Positions 20,167-28,140 of a stretch of 64,000 bases of DNA are shown here, piece by piece (within the stretch, counting starts at the first letter, position 1; each line of letters begins with the position of its first letter). A program made the translations under genes and the position numbers. The DNA is from Candidatus Cloacimonadota bacterium (GTDB taxonomy: Bacteria > Cloacimonadota > Cloacimonadia > Cloacimonadales > Cloacimonadaceae), in NCBI GenBank assembly GCA_012728875.1, contig JAAYEF010000029.1, positions 1 through 64,000 of the forward strand, given 5' to 3'. The notes under the pieces were generated by a model. It saw only the letters and a program-made list of their open reading frames with translations, was not told where the DNA came from and ran no database searches.

Positions 20167-20739
20167 TCACGAACCAAGGGAGGAGTGGCGAAAACAGCTG
20201 GTGAGATGGTCGTTCACCATGCCCGCCGCCTGCATGAAAGCATAGCAGATCACGCTTCCTGCAAATTTGAAGCCGTGGGAACGCAGATCCTTGCTCATGG
20301 CGTCGGATTCAGGGCTTTGCACAGGAATCTGTTCCGCTCTGCTCCAGTGGTTCACAATGGTTTTACCATCCGTAAACTGCCAGATATAATCCGAAAAAGA
20401 GCCGTACTCTGCCTGCACTTTCAAAAAAGCCGCGGCATTGGTCACCGCAGCATTCATTTTCAAACGATTGCGAATCAGCCCCGGATCCTGCATCAACGCT
20501 TCAATCTTGTCGGCTCCATATTTCGCGATGACGGCGGGCTCGAAGCCGTCCATGGCATTGCGGAAATTATCGCGCTTGCGAAGCACACACTGCCAACTTA
20601 GCCCAGCCTGAAAGCCGTCCAAAACCAAAAACTCAAAGAGCTTGAGATCGTCGAACAGGGGAACGCCCCATTCGCGGTCGTGATAGCGGATCATCAGCTC
20701 ATCGTTGCCGGGCCAGGGGCAGCGCATCGGTTCGCTCAT
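20167..20739 (-). CDS. tag: DNA-3-methyladenine glycosylase I
   Basis: A 190-residue TagI-type DNA glycosylase, which removes 3-methyladenine from alkylated DNA. The N-terminal RCPWPGNDE segment supplies the zinc-ligand cysteine; YHDREWGVP and FEFLVLDGFQAGLSW are the family's hallmark, and the C-terminal zinc-site residues lie in the region GFKFAGSVICYAFMQA. Length matches E. coli Tag. The ATG overlaps the stop of the TfoX-like gene as ATGA, so the two are probably translated together. About 246 bases separate it from tRNA-Asp; they contain no gene I can support. Confidence 0.96.
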   Translation of the reverse strand: MSEPMRCPWPGNDELMIRYHDREWGVPLFDDLKLFEFLVLDGFQAGLSWQCVLRKRDNFRNAMDGFEPAVIAKYGADKIEALMQDPGLIRNRLKMNAAVTNAAAFLKVQAEYGSFSDYIWQFTDGKTIVNHWSRAEQIPVQSPESDAMSKDLRSHGFKFAGSVICYAFMQAAGMVNDHLTSCFRHSSLGS

Positions 20740-21068
20740 TTTGCTCTGGGTTTTTTGGGTTTGGGAGCCGGCAGTTCACGCGCCGTGATCTGCGCCAATT
20801 CCTGCAGCCAAGCGCTTTCTTCCCACATTTCTTCAGGGATCAGAAACCAAGGCTTGGAACCGGGATAGGGATGGTCTTCTTCGGGCTTGCCGATGTGTTT
20901 GCGCCCTGCCTGAGTCGGTTTGAAGAAAAGCCGGTCGTCCGCAACAAGCGCGATCAGCTTCCCATCCAGCCAGAAGCCATATTCGCCAAACATTTTGCGC
21001 AAAACGAGATCGCCTGCAGCGTCAAGCTTTGCCGCAACGTGGTCTGCAATCTCCTTCCGGCTGGACAG
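20736..21068 (-). CDS. TfoX/Sxy N-terminal-domain protein, apparent CTG start
   Basis: A protein of about 110 residues with the TfoX_N fold; the core RKMFGEYGFWLDGKL and DDRLFFKPT matches the family. TfoX/Sxy activates competence genes in gamma-proteobacteria, but stand-alone short TfoX_N proteins elsewhere have no known role. The ORF-track start is a TTG in the middle of the conserved domain. The family's N-terminal helix is encoded upstream in the same frame (EIADHVAAKLDAAG), with no ATG, GTG or TTG before the stop at 21078-21080. A CTG at 21066-21068 has AGGAG six bases before it, so I propose CTG initiation. The C-terminus is a Lys/Pro-rich tail. It overlaps tag by four bases. Confidence 0.7.
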   Translation of the reverse strand: MSSRKEIADHVAAKLDAAGDLVLRKMFGEYGFWLDGKLIALVADDRLFFKPTQAGRKHIGKPEEDHPYPGSKPWFLIPEEMWEESAWLQELAQITARELPAPKPKKPRAK

Positions 21069-21099
21069 GGTTCGCTCCTAAAAAGGCTTTATATCTTTC

Positions 21100-22074
21100 T
21101 TATGCGGCCAGTCTTTTTGCCGCACTCAGGGTGGTGAGTCTCAGTCCGGCAGCTTTGATTTTGGTGATGAAATCCTGCAGGGCGTTCAGCTTTTCACGAG
21201 TGTGGCAGTGGGTGATGATGATCACGGGTTGCTTGCGGCCTTTGAATCTGCCCAAATATTCAATCTTGGCGTTGATGGAGGCCTCTGAATTTGGTTTGTG
21301 TTTGTCATCCACGTCCAGGAACATGTCCCGTTTGAGGGCAGGATGACCTAAATCCGTAGCTACATCAGGCGTCACGGCATTTGTGGTCATGCTATCCACA
21401 AAAAACATCCCCTGGTTTTTGATTTCCTTGAGCACTTTTTCCATCAAGTCACGATCTTTGGTGGCGGTGCTGCCCATGTGGTTGTTGGCGCCAATGGCCA
21501 TGGGAAGCTGGCTTTTAAAGTCTCGCAGCAAAGCGGCAATTTCTTCACTAGTGGAATCCATTTTAACGTATCTCTTGCCCACGTTGTTTGTGGGTCCGGC
21601 ATACATGGGAAGGTGGATGATCACTTCGTGGCCATATTGTGCGCCCACTTCGCCCGACCTTTTGGTGGCGCCGAGGTCTGGAAGCACGGCAAAAACCACT
21701 TCCGAGGGCAGCTTGCCAAAGTCTTCCAGCAAGGTGGTGCTGTTGCCAAAGTCGTCCACGATAACCACGATGTCCGGCATGGCAGAGCCGCTCCAGCTGT
21801 ATTCAAACTTTTTCAAGGGCTCTTTGTTTGCGGTATCCTTGGCCTGGTCTTTTTCCTTGTCTTTTTCGTCTTTCTTTTTGGAGTCGTCAGTCTTGTTTTG
21901 ATCTGAGTCCTCAATGATATCAGTATCTTGATTCTGAACCTGATCGCCTTTTTCGATCAAGGTTCCAGGTTCCTGCTGGTCAGCACCTTTGCCGATCTTA
22001 TCGCAGGAGGTCAGCAAGGTCAGCAGCAAAACGCTGACGATTACAAGCATTATTCCGATGTGTTTTCTATCCAT
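21100..22074 (-). CDS. Lipoprotein with divergent polysaccharide deacetylase (YibQ-like) domain
   Basis: A 324-residue predicted lipoprotein: the signal peptide ends in a lipobox LLTSC (Cys near residue 24). It is followed by a charged, low-complexity linker rich in Asp, Lys and Glu (about 30-90) and then a divergent polysaccharide deacetylase domain. Visible motifs are IVVIVDDFGNS, VVFAVLPDLG, EVIIHLPM, GANNHMGS and FFVDSMTT. Members of this family lie in the periplasm and are presumed to act on envelope glycans. It overlaps the DUF192 gene by 25 bases, indicating translational coupling. A KDDSKKKDEKDKEKD-type linker would let the domain reach away from the membrane. Confidence 0.87.
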   Translation of the reverse strand: MDRKHIGIMLVIVSVLLLTLLTSCDKIGKGADQQEPGTLIEKGDQVQNQDTDIIEDSDQNKTDDSKKKDEKDKEKDQAKDTANKEPLKKFEYSWSGSAMPDIVVIVDDFGNSTTLLEDFGKLPSEVVFAVLPDLGATKRSGEVGAQYGHEVIIHLPMYAGPTNNVGKRYVKMDSTSEEIAALLRDFKSQLPMAIGANNHMGSTATKDRDLMEKVLKEIKNQGMFFVDSMTTNAVTPDVATDLGHPALKRDMFLDVDDKHKPNSEASINAKIEYLGRFKGRKQPVIIITHCHTREKLNALQDFITKIKAAGLRLTTLSAAKRLAA

Positions 22075-22565
22075 TCGATCTTATCTCCGATCTTTATTTC
22101 ATTTTTCTTCACTTGGCCGGCGTTAAGCTCCAGCACATATCTGTATGGTTCAGGGCATTGAATCAAATCCTCACTGAACGGAACAGTATTTTCAACAAAA
22201 TATTCCACCTGCTTCTTTGTGTCAATGAAAATAATGTCCAAAGGAATATAGGTGTTTTTCATCCAAAAAGCAGTGTCAGAAATACCCTCGGGGTCAAAAA
22301 ACATCCCCTGGTTTTCCGCCATCTTTTCGCGATACATCAATCCTTGCATGGAAGCCTCACGCGAGGAGGCGATTTCAATTTCGTAGCTGGCTTTGGGCTC
22401 GTCTGACATGGACTTGACCATGAGCACGGCATCGAGGCGGAATTGGGTGCCTTCAATGATGCTTTCTTCTTTCTCAATCTGATCTTTGTGACATGCGATC
22501 AAGGCAAGGGAAAGTGCCATTAAAAGCACATATAGAAGCCGGTTTCTCATGATTTTCCTCTTCAT
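22050..22565 (-). CDS. DUF192-domain lipoprotein
   Basis: A 171-residue protein with an N-terminal signal peptide and probable lipobox (ALIAC, Cys25). The remainder is a DUF192 domain, seen in SSREASMQGLMYRE, NQGMFFDPEG, AFWMKNTYIPLDIIFID and LELNAGQV. DUF192 proteins are small secreted or envelope proteins of unknown function found across bacteria and archaea. The ATG overlaps the carboxypeptidase stop as ATGA, and the 3' end overlaps the deacetylase, so the three genes form one tightly packed unit of exported proteins. Confidence 0.88.
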   Translation of the reverse strand: MKRKIMRNRLLYVLLMALSLALIACHKDQIEKEESIIEGTQFRLDAVLMVKSMSDEPKASYEIEIASSREASMQGLMYREKMAENQGMFFDPEGISDTAFWMKNTYIPLDIIFIDTKKQVEYFVENTVPFSEDLIQCPEPYRYVLELNAGQVKKNEIKIGDKIEWIENTSE

Positions 22566-25474
22566 TTCATAAGCACCATTTTGCGATTTTGAATTTCTCC
22601 GCCACTTTCCAATGTATAGAAATAGATGCCGCTGGAAAGGGGTCTGCCTTGTTCGTCACAGCCATCCCAAAAGAGCATGTTTTGACCACGTGTAAAGACG
22701 CCATCTGCCAGAGTTTTCAGCTTCTGACCCTTGAGGTTGTAGATCACAAGGCGTGCATTTTGCTCGGCAGGCAGGGAAAAACTGATGCGGGTGTTGGGAT
22801 TGAAGGGATTGGGATGGTTCTGATACAGCGCAAAAACCGAGACGGGCTCCACCTCTTCCTGCACCGCAGTGTCGTCGGAAATGGGTAAAATTCCGAAACG
22901 TCCATTCACGTTGTAATGCAACTCAAGTTCCTGCTCCGGAGTTTGAAACTCAATCTGAAACTTGAGGTCCTTGGCTTCATCCCTGCCAGCCCAGGCAAAT
23001 TTTTGCAGCACAGGGTTGTAAGCCGAAAAATCCATTCCCAAGCCGAGGGCAGAAATGTCCAGATGGGAGAAGGAGCCTGTGGGAAGCAACTGAAAATCTA
23101 TACAATAGATGGATTCAGCGGGAATCCCTTTGATCAGGACAGCTTGATACTCTTTTTGAGGCTGATCTTCCACAACAAGGATCACCTCTGGCAGGGACAG
23201 CTCTTCCCCACCTTGAGCCGGGAAGCGATAGTTCGGATCATGCAGGTAATGTTGGATCAAATAGGCGTCCTTGGAATCGAGATTCTCGCTCAAATCCACA
23301 TCCGCTGCGGCGAAACGTTGCAGGCTCCAGGGAAGGGGATCAATCTCCGGGATGGGGTCGAAGCCAACGCAGTGTTCAAGCAGGATTTCCGCATCCCGGG
23401 CACGGATGATCCGGTCTCCATCAAGATCGCCGTGTGCAATCTGATCAAAGGGCAAGCCGGAAATCAGAATATCGTTAAGATAGATGCCATCTGCATTCAC
23501 ATACCAATCGGATTCCAGGATGAAGCGGATATAAACGCTCTGACCGGCAAATTGTTCCAGCGAAAAACTGAAAGGCTGCCAATTCAACTGCGTTCCAGTG
23601 AAACTGCCCAGTGTGGTCCAGTTTGAAGTGCTGGTGGAGGCTTGAACATGAACGAAGTCGTAGCCATCTTCCAAATCCCAGGCGGCGTTGAAAGAAATAG
23701 TCGGCTCTGCTATGTTTTGCAGGGAGATAATGCTTGAGGTTCTAAGTGTTCTATTAACATTATTGCTATAATTACCACTGGGCGAGTCTGTTATGGCAGG
23801 CAATCCCTGATATGTGACCGCTCCCCAAGGACCTGAAGCCGTCCAGTTGGAGATGTTCTCACATGGGTCGTGAAACACTTCCACGGGTTCGATGTAAACA
23901 AAGACCAGGCGGTTATCACTTTGATTGAGAACGAAATCCTTGGTGAACTTGGTTTGGGTTCCAGTTTTCGCTTCAAGCTGATACAAGCCTTCAAAGATGT
24001 CGTGAATTTCAAAACACCCTTGGGCGTCCACCGCTGCATTTGTGGGCGGTTGGGTGTTCAGGCTCACATTCAAACCCTGGATGGGAAAGCCTTCAATATC
24101 GCGCACCTGACCATAAAGGTTGGTGATCTGGGCTTGGGAAAGCACAAAATCGTATTGTGCTGAGCCGGAAGCGGGAATTGTGACCGTCACCGTTTGGGGC
24201 AGATACCCTTCTGCAGATGCCGTAACTTCATAAGTCCCAGGCAAAAGCAGCCTGTGATAGTCACCCGCATTGGGGTCCGTGTGCACCAGTTTACTGTTGC
24301 CGGCAATGATAATTTCAGCAGCCAGCGGCGCTCCCTCGGCAGATTTCACGGTTCCATGCAGTCCCCGATGCACAAATTCCATATATGAGAGCATGGATTC
24401 ACGATTTTGGTTCCAGAAGTTGGGAAGCTGTGAAGCCTGCGGCCATTTGGTGTTCCCGATTTCCATGGTGATGTCCATGCCATCGGTGTAGGCATAAGTC
24501 CAGTCCTGCAGGGAACCTGTGATCACATACCAGGCCGCCCCGTTGGTGATGCCCTGGGAAAATTCGCTGCTGTTATACATGGCGGAGTTGTTGCTGGAAT
24601 AGGTTAGTGCAGCCTGGATCAAAAGATCATTGTCCGGAGTCAAGCTATGGCTGTAATCCCAGGGATAATTTGCCACCAGCGCTCCCCCGTGGAAGTTTGC
24701 CGAAAGAACGAAATTCCGCTCTGTCAAAAAGTTCATCATGGCAATGTTTTCCGGCGCCCAGGGATTGCCGTCCGGATTCGGGTTTATCCCAAAAGGCATG
24801 GGATAGTTGCGGTTCAGGTCCACTCCCTGCGCATTGTAACGTTGGCCTGCCACAAACCCATCGGGGTTGAACATCGGGCAAATCCAGATTTCGGTGTTGT
24901 CCACCAGGTTCGTGATGCGCGGGTCTGTTCCATAGTCTTCGGTGAGCAGCTTGATCAGGCGGATGCACATGTCATAGCCAACCGGCTCGTCGCCGTGGAT
25001 GGAGGAGATGAAAAGAAATTCCGGTTCCTCTTCATTAAGCTGGGGATTGTCTGTGATTTTCAAAACATAAAGCGGCCTGCCCTGTACGGTTGAGCCGATT
25101 TGCTGAAGCTGGCAGAGGTTTGGATATGAAGCGGCGGTATCCTGCATGAATTGTTCATATTGCGTGATGGTGTAATATTGATCCCGCGAAGGATAGAAGG
25201 ATCTATCACGATGCAATTCCAGCGCGTTTTGCCAGGCAAGGTCGGGAAGCTTTTCAGCCTTGAATCCGTGTTCCAAAAGTTTGGCAAACTCCGCCTCATC
25301 ATGAAGATAGACCACGATCGTGCCGGTGGAGCGGCTAACGTTGTCCACGCTGAATTTCAGTTGGTTCAAGGTTTTCAAGTCTTGATCCACTCTCCAGCTT
25401 TCGATGCGGGCAGGAAAAGCGCTCAACAGTGAAATTACCAGACACAGCATTGCCAAGACAAAGGATTTTTTCAT
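22562..25474 (-). CDS. Secreted multidomain M14 zinc carboxypeptidase with dockerin-like repeats and FlgD/T9SS-like C-terminus
   Basis: A 970-residue exported protein. It has a signal peptide (1-19), a propeptide-like region to about 105, and an M14 carboxypeptidase domain (about 106-400) with zinc ligands His160, Glu163 (SIHGDE) and His262 (NFHGG) and catalytic Glu338 (ITMEIG). Two carboxypeptidase-regulatory-like beta domains follow (about 405-555), then a jelly-roll/MAM-like domain (about 560-700). Next are a pair of dockerin-type repeats (HGDLDGDRIIRARDAE and AAADVDLSENLDSKDA, about 710-780), a beta-rich stretch, and a terminal FlgD-Ig/T9SS-like domain beginning YQNHPNPFNPNT. Such terminal domains direct or anchor secreted proteins in FCB bacteria. 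The ORF-track start is far too early; ATG 25474 has GAGGAAG upstream and begins the signal peptide. Confidence 0.9.
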   Translation of the reverse strand: MKKSFVLAMLCLVISLLSAFPARIESWRVDQDLKTLNQLKFSVDNVSRSTGTIVVYLHDEAEFAKLLEHGFKAEKLPDLAWQNALELHRDRSFYPSRDQYYTITQYEQFMQDTAASYPNLCQLQQIGSTVQGRPLYVLKITDNPQLNEEEPEFLFISSIHGDEPVGYDMCIRLIKLLTEDYGTDPRITNLVDNTEIWICPMFNPDGFVAGQRYNAQGVDLNRNYPMPFGINPNPDGNPWAPENIAMMNFLTERNFVLSANFHGGALVANYPWDYSHSLTPDNDLLIQAALTYSSNNSAMYNSSEFSQGITNGAAWYVITGSLQDWTYAYTDGMDITMEIGNTKWPQASQLPNFWNQNRESMLSYMEFVHRGLHGTVKSAEGAPLAAEIIIAGNSKLVHTDPNAGDYHRLLLPGTYEVTASAEGYLPQTVTVTIPASGSAQYDFVLSQAQITNLYGQVRDIEGFPIQGLNVSLNTQPPTNAAVDAQGCFEIHDIFEGLYQLEAKTGTQTKFTKDFVLNQSDNRLVFVYIEPVEVFHDPCENISNWTASGPWGAVTYQGLPAITDSPSGNYSNNVNRTLRTSSIISLQNIAEPTISFNAAWDLEDGYDFVHVQASTSTSNWTTLGSFTGTQLNWQPFSFSLEQFAGQSVYIRFILESDWYVNADGIYLNDILISGLPFDQIAHGDLDGDRIIRARDAEILLEHCVGFDPIPEIDPLPWSLQRFAAADVDLSENLDSKDAYLIQHYLHDPNYRFPAQGGEELSLPEVILVVEDQPQKEYQAVLIKGIPAESIYCIDFQLLPTGSFSHLDISALGLGMDFSAYNPVLQKFAWAGRDEAKDLKFQIEFQTPEQELELHYNVNGRFGILPISDDTAVQEEVEPVSVFALYQNHPNPFNPNTRISFSLPAEQNARLVIYNLKGQKLKTLADGVFTRGQNMLFWDGCDEQGRPLSSGIYFYTLESGGEIQNRKMVLMK

Positions 25475-25724
25475 TCGCTTCCTCAAAAGATTTTGTAAAA
25501 TTGACTGTTTAAATGCAAGCAAAACTCCAGCCAAGCCATCAGAAAAAAGATGCCAGGCTGACAGCGACACACGGACAACGTTGCTTAATGCTGCTTCATT
25601 CCTGATCTGACATGGTTCACAAGCGTCCGTTGCACTGCGCCTGGCAATTGCCAAAGATTCGATGGGGCTCAATTTGTCAACTGTTTTGATGGATTTTCCT
25701 TGTCAAAAACTGCCAGCCCAAAAA

Positions 25725-27239
25725 ATGACTCCACAAATGAAAAATCACGAAATTAAAGAAAATCAAGATAAAACCCCGGATGAGCAATCAGCTCCAGAAA
25801 CCAGCCCCAAAGCTGGGAAGCGCGTCTTTTGGCGTCCATTTTTGGTGGCTGCGGGCGCTGTGTTGCTTCTGATCTTGATCGCTCCGCTCATCCCTGCAAA
25901 CGAGAATAGTATTTTTTCCATCAAGAAGTTTGATTTGCTGGCAAAGCTGAAAGGCACTGGAGAAACCACCGAACTCGATTCCGTGGTGGTTGCCGCACGT
26001 GAGCTGCAAATTGACGACGAACTCCAAGCCTTGGAACCCTTTCTGCACAAGATTCACGACTTTCAAAAAGGCAGCGGCGAAACCCTGCGCATTGCCTTTT
26101 ATGGTGATTCCATCATCGAAGGCGATTTGCTGACCGAAACCCTGCGAGCCCGCCTGCAGGAAGAATATGGCGGCCACGGCGTCGGCTTGGTTCCCATCAC
26201 CTCCATCGTGAGCGGGTTCCGCCAAACCATTCGCCATTCCTTTTCCAAAAATTGGGAAACGGTGTCTTTCATGAAACGCGGCGAGAACAGATTTCCGCTG
26301 GGCATGATCGGCTACACTTTCATCCCCCGCACTTGGTATTATGAAGAATCCGTGATCGAAACCAAGGAACAGCCTGCGGTTTTCGACTCTCTGGGGAATC
26401 TGGTTTCAGCAGCTGTGCAGGGAAGTTCGCGCAAGGAAGGCAAACGTTACGGCGCCAGCGGACCCTCCTGGGTGGAGTATTCCGGATCCAAAGCCAAGGG
26501 CGGAGCCAATGATTTTCGTCGGATTCGACTTTTCTATTCCCATGCTTCGGCGAATTCAAAGGTGACCGTGAACCTTGATGGCGGAGAGGACATGGTTCGT
26601 TCCCTCACCCCCGGTGAAGGCGTACAGATGCTCGATCTCAGTCCCTCCAGCCCGGTTTCAAAGGTTCGTCTCACTTTCAGCCCCACCGACCCCATCCACG
26701 TTTACGGAGTTTCCTTTGACGACCGCAGCGGCTTGTATGTGGACAATCTCTCCGTGCGCGGATATTCCGGGATGTATTTTGATGCCATCCCCGCCTCCAT
26801 ACTTAGCTCTTTCCAAAGATATCTGGACTACGACCTCGTGGTGCTTCAATATGGCGGAAACGTTTCCAGTCCGCAAACCCGGGACTACAGCCGCTACAAA
26901 AACGGGATGATCCAAACCGTGCGCCACATCCAAAGCGCCATGCCGGGAGTGCCGATTTTGCTGATCGGGGTTCAAGACCGCAGCACAAACCAGGGCGGCG
27001 TCTATCAAACCGCTCCGGACATTCCCATCCTGGTGAAGGCTCAAAGTGAGATGGCTCATGAAACCGGAGCAGCTTTTTGGAACCTTTTCAAAGCCATGGG
27101 CGGGCTGAACTCCATGCCCACCTATGTGAACGCCAGACCACAGCTTGCCGCACGGGACTACACCCATTTCACCCGATCCGGAGCCGACAAGCTTGCCGAA
27201 ATGCTCCACAAGGTTATCACCACGGGAAGAAGTGACTAA
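25725..27239 (+). CDS. SGNH-type hydrolase/acyltransferase, membrane-anchored (first of a pair)
   Basis: A protein of about 504 residues with a charged cytoplasmic N-terminus, one transmembrane helix (FLVAAGAVLLLILIAPLI) and a large extracytoplasmic SGNH fold. The nucleophile block is IAFYGDSIIEGD, and the terminal Asp-His pair lies in ARDYTHFTRSG. A carbohydrate-binding-like insertion occupies roughly residues 200-310. With the next two genes it forms an acylation cassette in which an MBOAT protein carries acyl groups across the membrane and SGNH partners transfer them to an envelope polymer. The start is uncertain: ATGs at 25725 and 25737 are plausible and neither has a clear Shine-Dalgarno. 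The gene diverges from the M14 gene across about 250 bases. Confidence 0.8.
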   Translation: MTPQMKNHEIKENQDKTPDEQSAPETSPKAGKRVFWRPFLVAAGAVLLLILIAPLIPANENSIFSIKKFDLLAKLKGTGETTELDSVVVAARELQIDDELQALEPFLHKIHDFQKGSGETLRIAFYGDSIIEGDLLTETLRARLQEEYGGHGVGLVPITSIVSGFRQTIRHSFSKNWETVSFMKRGENRFPLGMIGYTFIPRTWYYEESVIETKEQPAVFDSLGNLVSAAVQGSSRKEGKRYGASGPSWVEYSGSKAKGGANDFRRIRLFYSHASANSKVTVNLDGGEDMVRSLTPGEGVQMLDLSPSSPVSKVRLTFSPTDPIHVYGVSFDDRSGLYVDNLSVRGYSGMYFDAIPASILSSFQRYLDYDLVVLQYGGNVSSPQTRDYSRYKNGMIQTVRHIQSAMPGVPILLIGVQDRSTNQGGVYQTAPDIPILVKAQSEMAHETGAAFWNLFKAMGGLNSMPTYVNARPQLAARDYTHFTRSGADKLAEMLHKVITTGRSD

Positions 27240-28140
27240 AAGCCTCATTAAAACCCTGCTATTCTGCCTCATTCTGTCTTTGGCGGCTGTGGCTTTTGCC
27301 CAGGAAACCGCAGACGACGACGATTCCAGCCTTGAAAACCTGCCTGTGGGGGTGGATCTTTTGGAAGAATTCATCCGGGGACACGTTGCCCTCAAAACCG
27401 TGGACACAAACTTTTCCCAATGGCCCTTCCTGCGGCGCGAACTGAACGAAATCCCCGGTGCAGACAGCCTTTTGGCACCCTTCCTTTTCAAAATGATGGA
27501 ACTGCGCGGCGGTCTGCGCGAACAGGTTACCATCTACCAATTCGGCGGTTCCCACATCAAGCCCGGCTGGTTTGCCGGCGCCACCGAAAACCTTTTCGAC
27601 AACTTCTTTGAAGAACAATCCGAAAACCCCGGCGCCCCCGGTTTTCGCTTTCTCTATAAAGGAATAAACGGCGCCTCTTTCACGAACCAATTCAACAACG
27701 ATGAGGTTTTTGCCAGCTATCGCGACCTCAAGCCCGATCTCATCGTAATCTCCATGGGCACAAACGACGCCCAGGGAACCTATAGCGCTCAGCGCTTCCA
27801 CACCGCGCTGACCAAATATATGGAAAAAATGTATAAATACAGCGGCGACACGCCCATCCTTTTCACCCTGCCTCCGGATTCATATAAAAACGGTGTGCCG
27901 AACCCGGATGTGGTGAAGGTTGCCAACGAAATCAAAGCTTACGCTGCCGAACATGGCCACGCCTGGTGGGACCTGCAACAGGTGATGGGTGGTCCCGGCT
28001 CTTTTTCCACTTGGCAAAACCAAGGCATCGGCGGCAAAGACATGGTACATTTCAACGCCCAGGGCTATCGCCTGCAGGGACAGCTTCTCTATGAAGCCCT
28101 GCTTCGGGCATATAAAAGTTATGCGGAGCGCGGAGAATGA
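27232..28140 (+). CDS. Exported SGNH/GDSL-family protein (second of a pair)
   Basis: A 302-residue protein with a signal peptide (LLFCLILSLAAVAFAQ). SGNH landmarks are FGGSHIKPGW (nucleophile Ser kept, but the usual GDS Asp replaced by Gly), VISMGTNDAQG, and DMVHFNAQGY for the catalytic Asp-His. I place the start at GTG 27232, which overlaps the preceding stop by eight bases and sets the signal peptide at the N-terminus; the ORF-track ATG lies inside the previous gene. It probably acts in the periplasm on the same polymer as its neighbours. The paired SGNH-SGNH-MBOAT order resembles alginate- and cellulose-acetylation loci, but the polymer here is unknown. Confidence 0.8.
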   Translation: MTKSLIKTLLFCLILSLAAVAFAQETADDDDSSLENLPVGVDLLEEFIRGHVALKTVDTNFSQWPFLRRELNEIPGADSLLAPFLFKMMELRGGLREQVTIYQFGGSHIKPGWFAGATENLFDNFFEEQSENPGAPGFRFLYKGINGASFTNQFNNDEVFASYRDLKPDLIVISMGTNDAQGTYSAQRFHTALTKYMEKMYKYSGDTPILFTLPPDSYKNGVPNPDVVKVANEIKAYAAEHGHAWWDLQQVMGGPGSFSTWQNQGIGGKDMVHFNAQGYRLQGQLLYEALLRAYKSYAERGE

